From NCBI GenBank assembly GCA_033795365.1, contig JARYGU010000002.1, positions 62,001 to 126,000 of the forward strand: a DNA stretch of 64,000 nt. The letters are read 5' to 3'. Origin of the DNA: JARYGU01 sp033795365 (GTDB lineage Bacteria; Pseudomonadota; Alphaproteobacteria; Rhizobiales; Rhizobiaceae). A model generated the notes under the pieces. It was not told where the DNA came from. It made no database searches and saw nothing but the letters and a program-made list of their open reading frames with translations. Positions 44,048-53,185 of this stretch are shown here, one piece after another; within the stretch, counting starts at the first letter, position 1; every line of letters begins with the position of its first letter. The translations under genes were made by a program, and so were the position numbers.

Positions 44048-44833
44048 ATGAAGCCCGAGGACCGGCGGCAAGAGATCATGGAAATCCTGCTCGAAGCGGG
44101 CAACGCTTCGGTCGAGGACCTTTCGCGCCGCTTTGCGGTTTCCAAGATGACGATCCATCGCGATCTCGACGATCTCGAGCAGGCAGGCCTGTTGCGCAAG
44201 GTGCATGGCGGGGCCTCTATCGAAGCCAGTGCGGAATTCGAGAGCGACTTTCGCTATCGCGCGCGCATCGCTGCCGCAGAGAAGCAGGACATCGCGCGTC
44301 ATGCGGTGTCGCTTGTCGAGCCGGGGCAGATCATCATCATCGACGACAGCTCGACGGCCGGCGCCATGGCGCCGCTGCTTCTGGATGTCCGGCCGCTGAC
44401 AGTGATCACCAACAACCTTTCCGTCATCACCGCGCTTTCCGGCACGGCCGGTATCCGGCTGATCGCGCTTGGCGGGGAGTACAGCAAGAAGTTCAACGGC
44501 TTCTTCGGCATCGTGGCGGAAGAGGCGCTGCAGTCGCTGCGGGCGGATGCGGCCTTTCTCTCTAGTTCCGCCATCGAGGGTGCGAGAGCCTTTCACCAGG
44601 ATCAGGAAGTGATCCAGATCAAGCGGCAGATGATCCGTTCCGCAAGGCGGACCTATCTTCTGGCCGATCATGAAAAATTCGGCCGGCAAGCTCTGCATTT
44701 CTTCACGAAGCTTGACGCTTTCGACGCGGTCCTGACGGGAGCGGCGGTTGCGGGCGAGGCGGTCGAGGCGCTGGGCGAGGCCGGAGTGACGCTTATAACG
44801 ATAACCAAGGAAACATCGGAGAAGGCAGCATGA
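44048..44833 (+). CDS. DeoR-family transcriptional regulator
   Basis: A 261-residue DeoR regulator. The winged HTH is in residues 5-60 (ASVEDLSRRFAVSKMTIHRDLDDLEQAG) and LLRKVHGG marks the domain end. The DeoRC sugar-phosphate sensor domain covers about 75-235 (IIDDSSTAGAMAPLL, AFLSSSAIEGARAFHQDQEV). In erythritol loci of rhizobia and Brucella a DeoR gene (EryR) precedes tpiB-rpiB, the same order as here, and the stop overlaps the TpiB start by ATGA. It probably controls tpiB-rpiB and perhaps the upstream operon, using a sugar phosphate as effector. Confidence 0.85.
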   Translation: MKPEDRRQEIMEILLEAGNASVEDLSRRFAVSKMTIHRDLDDLEQAGLLRKVHGGASIEASAEFESDFRYRARIAAAEKQDIARHAVSLVEPGQIIIIDDSSTAGAMAPLLLDVRPLTVITNNLSVITALSGTAGIRLIALGGEYSKKFNGFFGIVAEEALQSLRADAAFLSSSAIEGARAFHQDQEVIQIKRQMIRSARRTYLLADHEKFGRQALHFFTKLDAFDAVLTGAAVAGEAVEALGEAGVTLITITKETSEKAA

Positions 44834-45597
44834 GCAAGACGGGCCTCTGGGTCGGCACCAGCTGGAAGATGAACAAGACGCTCGGCGAGGCACTGGCCTT
44901 TGCCGAGGCGCTGGCGGCGGCCGACGGCGAGCGCGACGAGCGCATCCAGCGTTTCGTCATCCCGCCTTTCACGGCTGTTCGCGAGGTGAAGAAGGCCTTG
45001 GGCGAAACGAGCGTCAAGGTCGGCGCGCAGAACATGCATTGGGAAGATGCGGGCGCCTGGACCGGCGAGGTCTCGCCTCTGATGCTGAAGGATTGCAATC
45101 TCGACATCGTCGAACTCGGCCATAGCGAACGGCGCGAGCATTTCGGCGAGACGGACCGCACCGTCGGCCTGAAGACGGCCGCAGCCGTCCGGCACGGCCT
45201 CATTCCCCTCATCTGCATCGGCGAAACGCTTGCGGAGCGCGAGGCGGGAAGAGCCGATGCCGTGCTGCAGCAACAGGTCGAAGGGGCTCTTGGCCTGCTC
45301 GAAGGCGAGGCGAAGCGAAAGCCGGTTCTTCTGGCGTATGAGCCTGTCTGGGCGATCGGCGAGCGCGGCATCCCGGCTACCGCCGACTATGCCGACGAGC
45401 GCCATGCGATGATCGCGAAGGTCGCAGAAGGTGTCATCGGACGGCGCGTACCCGTGCTCTATGGCGGCAGCGTCAATCCGGGCAATTGCGAGGAGCTGAT
45501 CTCGATGCCTTCGATCGACGGGCTCTTCATCGGCCGTTCCGCCTGGGCGGCGGAAGGCTATCTCGACATTCTTTCACGCTGCGCCCGCGCGATCTGA
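44830..45597 (+). CDS. tpiB: Triosephosphate isomerase paralogue TpiB (EryH-type)
   Basis: A 255-residue TIM-fold isomerase. SWKMNKTL supplies the catalytic Lys region (about 11-18), ELGHSERREHFGE the catalytic His (about 97), AYEPVWAIGERG the catalytic Glu (about 170), and LYGGSVNPGN the phosphate loop. In the erythritol pathway the TpiA2/EryH paralogue converts D-erythrulose 4-phosphate to D-erythrulose-type intermediates rather than serving glycolysis. Its place between DeoR and rpiB argues for that role. A housekeeping tpiA would be expected elsewhere in the genome. Confidence 0.9.
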   Translation: MSKTGLWVGTSWKMNKTLGEALAFAEALAAADGERDERIQRFVIPPFTAVREVKKALGETSVKVGAQNMHWEDAGAWTGEVSPLMLKDCNLDIVELGHSERREHFGETDRTVGLKTAAAVRHGLIPLICIGETLAEREAGRADAVLQQQVEGALGLLEGEAKRKPVLLAYEPVWAIGERGIPATADYADERHAMIAKVAEGVIGRRVPVLYGGSVNPGNCEELISMPSIDGLFIGRSAWAAEGYLDILSRCARAI

Positions 45598-45639
45598 AAC
45601 CCGCCGGACGCTTAAACCAAAGGACGAAAGGAAACTCCC

Positions 45640-46077
45640 ATGAAAATCGCAATCGGAGCCGACAGCGCCGGCAAGCCGCTGCTCGACATCATCGAAGCCC
45701 ATCTCGCCGGCAAGAGCGGCCTGACGGTCACCAATCTCAGCCAATCCGGCTTTTATGCCGATCTTTCCAAGGGGCTTGCCCAGACGATCGTCGACGGCGA
45801 GAACGACCGCGGCATTCTCATCTGCGGCACCGGCATCGGCGTCTCCATTTCAGCAAACAAGGTGCCGGGCATCCGTGCGGCGCTTACCCACGACACCTAC
45901 TCCGCCGAGCGTGCGGCGAAGTCCAACAACGCGCAGATCATCACGATGGGCGCGCGCGTGATCGGTCCCGAGCTCGCCAAGGCGATCGTCGACAAATGGC
46001 TGGAATCCGAATTCGACCCGAACGGTCCTTCCGCCGCCAATGTCGATGCGATCAACAAGCTCGACACCTGCAAGTGA
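45640..46077 (+). CDS. rpiB: Ribose-5-phosphate isomerase B paralogue (EryI-type)
   Basis: A 145-residue RpiB/LacAB-family isomerase of full length. The N-terminal Asp (IGADSAG), the ICGTGIGVSISANK segment (about 67-80) with the catalytic Cys, the THDTYSAERA His, and NNAQIITMGARVIG (about 101-114) match the family. In erythritol catabolism it performs the last isomerisation to D-erythrose 4-phosphate, which enters the pentose phosphate pathway. AAAGGA precedes the start. A strong terminator follows 27 bp after the stop, so it ends the polyol operon. Confidence 0.9.
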   Translation: MKIAIGADSAGKPLLDIIEAHLAGKSGLTVTNLSQSGFYADLSKGLAQTIVDGENDRGILICGTGIGVSISANKVPGIRAALTHDTYSAERAAKSNNAQIITMGARVIGPELAKAIVDKWLESEFDPNGPSAANVDAINKLDTCK

Positions 46078-46100
46078 CCTGCTGAAACGCTTGTATGAAA

Positions 46101-46130
46101 AAAACGCCCGGCAGCGATGCCGGGCGTTTT
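46101..46130. terminator. Strong bidirectional rho-independent terminator
   Basis: ACGCCCGGCA (46104-46113) pairs perfectly with TGCCGGGCGT (46118-46127) around a GCGA loop. It has A residues on the left and T4 on the right. It closes the polyol operon and lies past the end of the convergent ribH2 gene. Confidence 0.92.
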
Positions 46131-46244
46131 CCATGTGCTGTGGCGACGCCGGATATGTGAATCGAGTCAACGTCCTAACGCGGGATATTCGTAGTCCGAT
46201 TCCGGTTGTTGAGACGTTGATTCAGGTCTACCCGCCAAACCGCT

Positions 46245-46718
46245 TCAGGCGTTCACGAGGGCGATCTTGGTGCGCGCGTCGAGGATCTGCCGGGTGGCGT
46301 TGGCGGCTTCCTTGCCCTTGATGACGAAGTGATCGCGGAAAAAGGCGATATGCGCTTCGCTTTCCTGGAAGTTATGCGGCGTCAGGACCGCTGAGAGAAC
46401 CGGCACGCCCGTGTCGAGCTGCACCCGCATCATCCCGTCGAGAACCGTTCCGGCGACGAAGTCATGGCGATAGATGCCGCCATCGACGACGAAAGCGGTG
46501 CCGAGGATCGCGTTGAAACGGCCGGTGCGGGCGAGCGTCTGCGCGTGCAGCGGTATTTCGAGGGCGCCCGGAACGTCGAAGATCTCGACTTCGCTTGCCA
46601 GTCCGCCGAGATCGACCCATTCGGAGGTGAAAGCATGGACGCAGCGGTCGACGATATCCTTGTGCCAGCGTGCGCGAATGACGGCGATGCGGGTTGCGGG
46701 AGCGGTATTGATGTTCAT
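46245..46718 (-). CDS. ribH2: 6,7-dimethyl-8-ribityllumazine synthase, type II
   Basis: A 157-residue lumazine synthase. VPGALEIPLHAQTLA and HDFVAGTVLDGMMR (catalytic His near 89) are the family motifs; the phosphate-site PHNFQES region is of the type II (decameric RibH2) form found in Rhizobiales, which often keep a second lumazine synthase apart from the rib operon. The start at 46718 was chosen; an in-frame codon at 46745 lies nearer the hairpin. The gene is preceded by an FMN riboswitch, so expression should fall when FMN is plentiful. It condenses the pyrimidine and butanone-phosphate precursors of riboflavin. Confidence 0.9.
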   Translation of the reverse strand: MNINTAPATRIAVIRARWHKDIVDRCVHAFTSEWVDLGGLASEVEIFDVPGALEIPLHAQTLARTGRFNAILGTAFVVDGGIYRHDFVAGTVLDGMMRVQLDTGVPVLSAVLTPHNFQESEAHIAFFRDHFVIKGKEAANATRQILDARTKIALVNA

Positions 46719-46816
46719 GTCTTGGCCTTTCAAGGGTTCAACCATTTTTCAATGATCCCTTGGGCGAACATGCATGCGGCCGTGGACCTGCATTGCCGGC
46801 AGGGGCCACATGCTTG

Positions 46817-46992
46817 CTCTCTTCCATCCGGACTATTGACCGTCGGCTCCGGCATCGCACCGGATCTGCTGACCTTGCCGCATCGCGCGGCAAGCGCTCG
46901 CGGGCTCCGGGACCGAGCGCCGCGCATTTTTAATATCGCATGGCGCTCTAGTTCCGATACCGCCGGTGGGGAATTCCGCCCCGCCCTGAGAA
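46817..46992 (-). promoter_or_regulatory. FMN riboswitch (RFN element) controlling ribH2
   Basis: On the minus strand the stretch reads TCTCAGGGCGGGG, CCCCACCGGCGGTA, AGCCCGCGAGC, GGTCAGCAGATCCGGTG, CCGGAGCCGACGGT and AGTCCGGATGGAAGAGAG in order. These are the conserved blocks of the RFN aptamer with its closing P1 arms. The aptamer ends about 99 nt before the ribH2 start. Between them CAAGGG and CCCTTG could form a stem next to the ribosome binding site, consistent with translational control. No clear T-run terminator is seen, favouring that mode. Confidence 0.96.
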
Positions 46993-47112
46993 CGGGCCGA
47001 GATTAGTCGATCCGAAAAGCGGGTGCAAATATCCGATGCGACGAAGTTCGCGGAAATGGCGACGTTTTTTGCTGCCGCCGCCGTCTTGGCGAAAGAATTT
47101 TTCGTGAGCCGC

Positions 47113-48174
<1,062 letters not shown>

Positions 48175-48189
48175 GAACGATCGAGGACC

Positions 48190-48978
48190 TCAAACCTTGG
48201 CCGGAACGGCTCTGTTGAAACGGGAAACGAGCTGGATGAGGCCCATGCTGAGCCATGTCATGGCGAAAGCGATGACGGCGAGCGCGGAAGGTTCATAGGC
48301 CTTGTTGGCCCCGACGAGCTGCAGATAGGGACCGAAGGCGGGGCGGTTCAGGAGCGCCGCCATGGTGAATTCGCCCATCACGATCGCGAAGGTGATGAAG
48401 GCACCCGAAAGCACGCCGCTCATGACGTTCGGAAAGATGCAGCGGAACATGATCGTCGGCCATTTCGCGCCGAGGCTTTCGGCAGCCTCCGTCAGCGTGC
48501 GCACATCGATCGCGCGCATGGCGGTGTCCACGGCGCGGTACATATAAGGCAGCGACAGCGTCATGTAGGAGAGCATCAGGAGCAGGTTGGTGCCGTTGGT
48601 CGAATTGGTCAGCGGCAGCCAGGAGGAGGAATTGTAGAGCCGCAGATAGCCGAAGACGATGACGATCGCCGGAATGACGAGCGGCAGCAGCGTGATGAAT
48701 TCCACCACCGGCCGCATCTGTGGCAGGCGAAGGCGTACCCAATAGGCGGTAGGCACCACCAGCAGCATGCCGAAGACGATCGTGAGCGCGGCCATCAGCA
48801 TGGAATAGCCGAAGGTCTCGCGGAACTGCAGGTCGGAAAACACCGATTGATAGGCGTCGAAGGAATATTCGCCGCGGCGCATGCGCAGCGAGAATTCGAA
48901 GGTTCCGAGAAGGGGGACGACGAAGTAGACCGCGCCTATGGCTATGGCGATCCAGGCGCCGAGACGTTGCGCCTTCAT
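48190..48978 (-). CDS. ABC transporter permease (PotC-like)
   Basis: A 262-residue permease with six predicted helices and EAA loop LTEAAESLGAKWPTIMFRCIFPN (near 150). The start at 48978 overlaps the stop of the preceding permease by ATGA; longer upstream frames overlap that gene and have no membrane character. It pairs with the PotB-like permease and the ATPase 16 bp downstream. Confidence 0.9.
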   Translation of the reverse strand: MKAQRLGAWIAIAIGAVYFVVPLLGTFEFSLRMRRGEYSFDAYQSVFSDLQFRETFGYSMLMAALTIVFGMLLVVPTAYWVRLRLPQMRPVVEFITLLPLVIPAIVIVFGYLRLYNSSSWLPLTNSTNGTNLLLMLSYMTLSLPYMYRAVDTAMRAIDVRTLTEAAESLGAKWPTIMFRCIFPNVMSGVLSGAFITFAIVMGEFTMAALLNRPAFGPYLQLVGANKAYEPSALAVIAFAMTWLSMGLIQLVSRFNRAVPAKV

Positions 48979-49850
48979 TTCTGCCACCGTTCGGCGCGTG
49001 CGCGCAGCATGATGTAGAGGATGTTGGATACGCCGGTGATGACGATCATGCCGAGCGCCAGGGCGTAGCCGAGATTGGGATTGTGCAGCACGTCGCCCCG
49101 GATCTGGGCATAGAGCAGGATGGGCACGATGTTGAGCGAGCTGCCGGTGAGCGCATAGGCCGTGGCGATGGCGCCGAAGGCATTGGCGAAGAGAAGGAGC
49201 GTCGTGCCGAGAAGGCTCGGCCAGAGGATCGGAAGCGCCACCATGCGCCAGTATTGCCAGGTCGTCGCGCCAAGGATTTCGGATGCCTCGCGCCATTCCT
49301 TCTTGAGGCCGTCGAGCGCCGGCGTCAGGATCAGCACCATCAACGGGATCTGGAAGAACATGTAGGTGATGGTGAGGCCGAAAAAGGAGAGGAGATTGAA
49401 GCCGGTCGAATAGAGATTGAAGCCGAAGAGCTCCCGCAGAAGCACCGTGACAAGGCCCGTGCGGCCGAGCGTCGCTATGAAGGCGAAGGCGAGGGGCACG
49501 CCGGCGAAGTTCGACGCGACGCCCGAGAAGGTCAGAAGACCCGACCTGATCCAGGAGGGAAGCCCGCCGAGCACCACGGCCCAGGCCAGGAAGAAGCCGA
49601 TCAGCGCGCCGCCAAGCGACGAGGCCACCGAAACGCGGATGCTGATCCAATAGGCACTGAGAATGTTCGGCTGGAAAAGGTCCGCGATGTTCTTAAGCGT
49701 GAATCGCCCGTCCGGTGAGAGGAATGCGCCCGTCACCAGATAGAGCGTCGGCAGGATAAGGAACATCAGCGCGAAGATCATGAACGGCGCTATGCCGAGC
49801 CAGTCGACGATGGTGCGGCGATCGATGAATGCTGACGGGGCTGTACTCAT
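48975..49850 (-). CDS. ABC transporter permease (PotB-like)
   Basis: A 291-residue permease. The start MSTAPSAF at 49850 precedes the first helix (LGIAPFMIFALMFLILP, about 18-35), and the EAA-type loop WREASEILGATTWQYWRMVALPIL is near 190. About six helices follow the usual layout. A strong hairpin lies in the 127-bp gap between the binding-protein gene and this gene. It forms the channel with the PotC-like subunit. Confidence 0.9.
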   Translation of the reverse strand: MSTAPSAFIDRRTIVDWLGIAPFMIFALMFLILPTLYLVTGAFLSPDGRFTLKNIADLFQPNILSAYWISIRVSVASSLGGALIGFFLAWAVVLGGLPSWIRSGLLTFSGVASNFAGVPLAFAFIATLGRTGLVTVLLRELFGFNLYSTGFNLLSFFGLTITYMFFQIPLMVLILTPALDGLKKEWREASEILGATTWQYWRMVALPILWPSLLGTTLLLFANAFGAIATAYALTGSSLNIVPILLYAQIRGDVLHNPNLGYALALGMIVITGVSNILYIMLRARAERWQK

Positions 49851-49931
49851 GAAGAGCTGTTGTCCGATCTCGGGCGAATGCGAAAGAGTAGATCGAAATG
49901 CGACGGTTGCAAACCGGCCTGCGCATGTCGG

Positions 49932-49961
49932 AAAAACCCTCCCGCATGTAAGGCGGGAGGG
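49932..49961 (-). terminator. Hairpin terminator/attenuator after the binding-protein gene
   Basis: CCCTCCCGC (49937-49945) and GCGGGAGGG (49953-49961) form a perfect 9-bp stem. On the minus strand it is followed by TTTTT. Sited between the binding-protein gene and the permeases, it probably allows only partial read-through, giving excess binding protein. Confidence 0.8.
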
Positions 49962-49977
49962 CTCTTGGAGGGCCTCG

Positions 49978-51078
49978 TTACTGGACGTTTGCGCCGACGA
50001 CGCTGTCCCAGTTCTTGGTAATCGCCTCGTTGCCGGCGCTTTGTTCATCGAGCGTCGGGAAGATCGCCTTTTCATAGGCGGCGGCCGGCGGCAGCTTGTC
50101 GAGCATCTCCTGCGGAACCTTGCCGTTCTTCACGAGGTCGTTGAAGCGGATCGGATGGCAGTAGCCCTTCAGGTAGCCGAGCTGTCCTTCGTCGGAATAG
50201 AGATATTCCATCCACAGCTTGGCGGCATTCGGATGCGGTGCGAAGGCCGAGATCGCCTGCACATAGACGCCGGCGATGACGCCGCTTTCCGGAACGACGA
50301 CTTCGAGCGGCGGGTTGCCGTTCAGAGTGTCGCGCCAGGAAAGGCCGTTATAGTCCCAGGCGACGACGATCGGCGTGGAGCCCTGCGCCAGCGAAGCCGA
50401 CTTGCCGATGACCGGGACGAAGTTGCCGGCCTTGTTGATTTCGGCGAAGAGAGCGAGGCCTGCCTCGCCGATCTTCTTCGCATCGGTCTCGCCCTTGGAG
50501 AGGCCGGCGGCGTAAACGGCCTGAACGGCCTGGTTGGAGCCGCGCGGATCGCCGGCGAGCGCCACGGCATTGGCATAGTCCGGCTTCGTCAGGTCGGCCC
50601 AGTCCTTCGGAACTTCCGAGACGATATCGGTGTTCACGACGAAGGAAAGAACGCCGTAATAGTCGCCGTACCAGTAGCCTTCGGCATCCTTGGCGCTGTC
50701 GGGGATCGTATCCCAGGTGGAAACCTTGTAGGGCTGGATCAGGCCTTCGGCCTTGGAGGACGGGCCGAAGGAAAGGCCGACGTCGATAACGTCCGGAGCC
50801 TGGTCGCCGGTATTGCCCTTGTTGGCCTTGATGGCTTCGATCTCGTCGCCGGAGCTTGCATCCGGGTTCAGCTCGTTGACCTCTATGCCGTACTTCGCCT
50901 TGAAGCCGGCAATGATGTCGCCGTATCCGCACCAGCTGTGCGGCAGGGCGATGGTGGTCAGCTTGCCTTCCTTCTTCGCCGCTTCGATGAGTTCGGCGCT
51001 GGGTTCGGCATAGGCCAGAGCGGACGATGCCACGATCATGGCCGTCGAAAGCGAGAGCAGGCGTCTTGCATGTGACAT
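49978..51078 (-). CDS. ABC transporter substrate-binding protein (spermidine/iron class)
   Basis: A 366-residue periplasmic binding protein. A Sec signal peptide (about 1-25, cleavage near AYAEPS) precedes a mature domain with AAKKEGKLTTIALPHSWCGY and a hinge typical of the PotD/FbpA-like cluster (VVAWDYNGLSW, AFAPHPNAAKLWMEYLYSDEGQ). The start is the ATG at 51078; a GTG one codon before also follows the AAGGAGAA site. First gene of the transporter part of the operon, 100 bp downstream of the RpiR gene. The ligand is not identified. Confidence 0.88.
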   Translation of the reverse strand: MSHARRLLSLSTAMIVASSALAYAEPSAELIEAAKKEGKLTTIALPHSWCGYGDIIAGFKAKYGIEVNELNPDASSGDEIEAIKANKGNTGDQAPDVIDVGLSFGPSSKAEGLIQPYKVSTWDTIPDSAKDAEGYWYGDYYGVLSFVVNTDIVSEVPKDWADLTKPDYANAVALAGDPRGSNQAVQAVYAAGLSKGETDAKKIGEAGLALFAEINKAGNFVPVIGKSASLAQGSTPIVVAWDYNGLSWRDTLNGNPPLEVVVPESGVIAGVYVQAISAFAPHPNAAKLWMEYLYSDEGQLGYLKGYCHPIRFNDLVKNGKVPQEMLDKLPPAAAYEKAIFPTLDEQSAGNEAITKNWDSVVGANVQ

Positions 51079-51180
51079 CACGGTCGTTCTCCTTTTTTTG
51101 TGTGTCGGTCAGCCTCGGCGAAGCTGATACCGGCGGCAGATGAAGCTTATGTGACAGAACTATTACGTGTTTTCCAATGC

Positions 51181-52086
51181 TTAGCGTCCCTCGGGCTCAG
51201 TGTTTTCCTGCCGCGGATTGCGGAATAGCCGGCTTGCCTCGAACAGTTCCTCAAGCGTCTTCATGCGCTCTCGCGTCTCATCCCAGGCGGTGCTCTGGAT
51301 AGCCTCGATCAGGGCCTCGACAATGAAGAGCGTCACGACCGAAGAATCCCATGCGGAGGGCGCTTCGATATGCACGCGGAACAGACGCGAGGCGGATTTG
51401 GCCACCGGCGAGGCCCATTGATCGGTAAACAGAACGATCTCGGCGCCACGCTCGCGGGCGATGCGGGCGAAGGTTTCCATTTCCCGTTCGTAACGGCGGA
51501 TGTCGAAGATCACGAGGACGTCGCCGGCACTCATGTTGAGCACGTAGTGCGGCCAGGAACTGGAGTTGGAGGCGATCTGCGTCACGCCGGGGCGGATCAC
51601 CTGCAGATGCGTGAAAAGATAATCCGAAAGCGCCTTGGTGATGCGCCCGCCGACGACGTAGATATTGCGCTTGCGGTCTGCGATTAGCGAGGCTGCACCA
51701 TCGAAATCCGCGGTTTCTATCTGCGACAGCGTCTGGCGCATATTGTGCATGATCGCGTCGGCAAAGCGGTTGAGCACATGGGTGCCGGGCGCATTGGCGG
51801 CCCAGCGGTCGTGTTTGGTGATCGGATTGGAAAGGGTCGCTTCCAGCTCGAGATGCAGGTGCGACTGGAAGTCCGGGAAGCCGCGGAATCCGAGCTTCTG
51901 AACCATGCGCGCAACCGTTGGCGTCGATACGCCGGCATTTTCGGCAACGGTCGTGATGCTGCCCAATCCGGATACCGGATAATTGTCGAGAAGCGATTTC
52001 GCCAGCTGCCTTTCGGCGCGTGTCAGAGCGTCGAAATGAGCGGTTATCACATCCGACACCGTCGCGGATGCCTGATTCACGGTCAA
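51181..52086 (-). CDS. MurR/RpiR-family transcriptional regulator
   Basis: A 301-residue RpiR-type regulator. The N-terminal HTH_6 domain is at about 1-80 (GSITTVAENAGVSTPTVARMVQKLGFRGFPDFQ) and the SIS phosphosugar-like domain at about 125-265 (NIYVVGGRITKALSDYL, VLVIFDIRRYEREMETFARIA). The start could be TTG at 52086 (AGGGGA just before) or GTG at 52080. It precedes the transporter genes in the same direction and is divergent from the amidohydrolase/permease group. Two matching inverted repeats lie between, so it probably controls both sides. Confidence 0.87.
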   Translation of the reverse strand: MTVNQASATVSDVITAHFDALTRAERQLAKSLLDNYPVSGLGSITTVAENAGVSTPTVARMVQKLGFRGFPDFQSHLHLELEATLSNPITKHDRWAANAPGTHVLNRFADAIMHNMRQTLSQIETADFDGAASLIADRKRNIYVVGGRITKALSDYLFTHLQVIRPGVTQIASNSSSWPHYVLNMSAGDVLVIFDIRRYEREMETFARIARERGAEIVLFTDQWASPVAKSASRLFRVHIEAPSAWDSSVVTLFIVEALIEAIQSTAWDETRERMKTLEELFEASRLFRNPRQENTEPEGR

Positions 52087-52164
52087 CTTTCCCCTCTATG
52101 CCGGTCTTCGCCAGCTTCTTTCAAAATTAAACATCGCCGCCACAATTCGAGTCAAATGTTTTTT

Positions 52165-52222
52165 TGAAGAGAATTTTTCATCTTTCTGTTGACAGCCGCC
52201 AAAGTGTGAAGAATTCTTTTCA
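52165..52222. promoter_or_regulatory. Pair of candidate RpiR operators, TGAAGA-N4-TTTTCA
   Basis: Two 16-bp sites match the same pattern: 52165-52180 (centre GAAT) and 52207-52222 (centre ATTC). Their starts are 42 bp apart, four helical turns, so dimers would bind on the same DNA face and could loop or cooperate. The second site covers the -10 region of the rightward promoter. Both lie between the RpiR start and the amidohydrolase start. Confidence 0.65.
52189..52217 (+). promoter_or_regulatory. Putative sigma70-type promoter of the amine operon
   Basis: TTGACA at 52189-52194 matches the -35 consensus. With a 17-bp spacer the -10 position reads AATTCT (52212-52217), weak but overlapped by the second operator. 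It directs transcription to the gene starting at 52259. Confidence 0.5.
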
Positions 52223-52258
52223 TTAACGATAAATGGCCGATCGAGGGGATACGGCTTC

Positions 52259-53026
52259 ATGAAGCTCTTGAGCGTTGAGGAAGGCGATCCGGTTGCCGTG
52301 GAGAATGATGCGGGCAGGAGCCCCGTCATCCTGATCTGCGAGCATGCGTCGCGTCTCGTTCCGCAGAAGCTCGGAACGCTCGGGCTTTCCGAGGAAGCGC
52401 TGGAAAGTCACATAGCGTGGGATCCGGGAGCGTTGGCCGTATCGAGGCTGATGGCGAGAAGTCTCGACGCAACCTTGATCCACCAGCGGTTCTCCCGTCT
52501 TGCCTATGACTGCAACCGGCCGCCGCAATCGCCGGACGCGGTTCCGGAAACGAGCGAAATCTATCCGATCGCGGGCAACGCAAACCTTTCGGCGGAATTG
52601 CTGAGGGAGCGGGCGGAAGCCCTGTATTTTCCGTTTCGCGAGCGAGTGGCGCAGTTGATCCGGGAGCGGGTAGGCGCCGGGCGTGCTCCGGTCGTCGTCA
52701 CCGTCCACAGCTTCACCCCGGTCTATCACGGCAGGGTTCGAACGGTGGAGATCGGCATATTGTACGACGAGGACAGCCGCCTTGCGGATCTGATGATGAG
52801 TGCAGGCGAAGAGGCCGCGCTTTACGACATCCGCCGGAACGAACCCTATGGACCGGCAGACGGCGTCACCCATACCTTGAAAGAGCATGCCCTTTCCAAC
52901 GGCCTGCTCAATGTGATGATCGAGGTCCGCAACGACCTCATAAGAGACGATATCGGCCAGAGGGTCGTGGCCGACTATCTGACGGGGCTGCTCCTTTCGA
53001 GCATTCCAGCCCTGTCCCAACGATAA
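52259..53026 (+). CDS. N-formylglutamate amidohydrolase family protein
   Basis: A 255-residue FGase-family hydrolase: ICEHASRLVP (about 27-36) with metal His, AWDPGALAVSRLMA, RLAYDCNRPP (about 81-90) and VHSFTPVYHGR (about 150-160) are family motifs. The fold is related to zinc carboxypeptidases and cuts an amide from a glutamate derivative. No histidine-degradation genes are nearby. Next to a glutamine synthetase-like ligase it may remove the gamma-glutamyl group at the end of an amine pathway. This is inference. First gene of the rightward RpiR-controlled group. Confidence 0.85.
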   Translation: MKLLSVEEGDPVAVENDAGRSPVILICEHASRLVPQKLGTLGLSEEALESHIAWDPGALAVSRLMARSLDATLIHQRFSRLAYDCNRPPQSPDAVPETSEIYPIAGNANLSAELLRERAEALYFPFRERVAQLIRERVGAGRAPVVVTVHSFTPVYHGRVRTVEIGILYDEDSRLADLMMSAGEEAALYDIRRNEPYGPADGVTHTLKEHALSNGLLNVMIEVRNDLIRDDIGQRVVADYLTGLLLSSIPALSQR

Positions 53027-53185
53027 AAAGACCCGGGGAGCGGCATGTCCGCGGAGAATTGCGCAGCCCGCCGGCGGATCGCCGGCATGGGCACTACGCA
53101 AGTCTGATTGGTGCAGCGCGCGTCGGGTACGGCGTCCGGTCCCGGAGGTCAGCCCTGCGGCGAACCTTAACAGGAGAGAAGGGCA

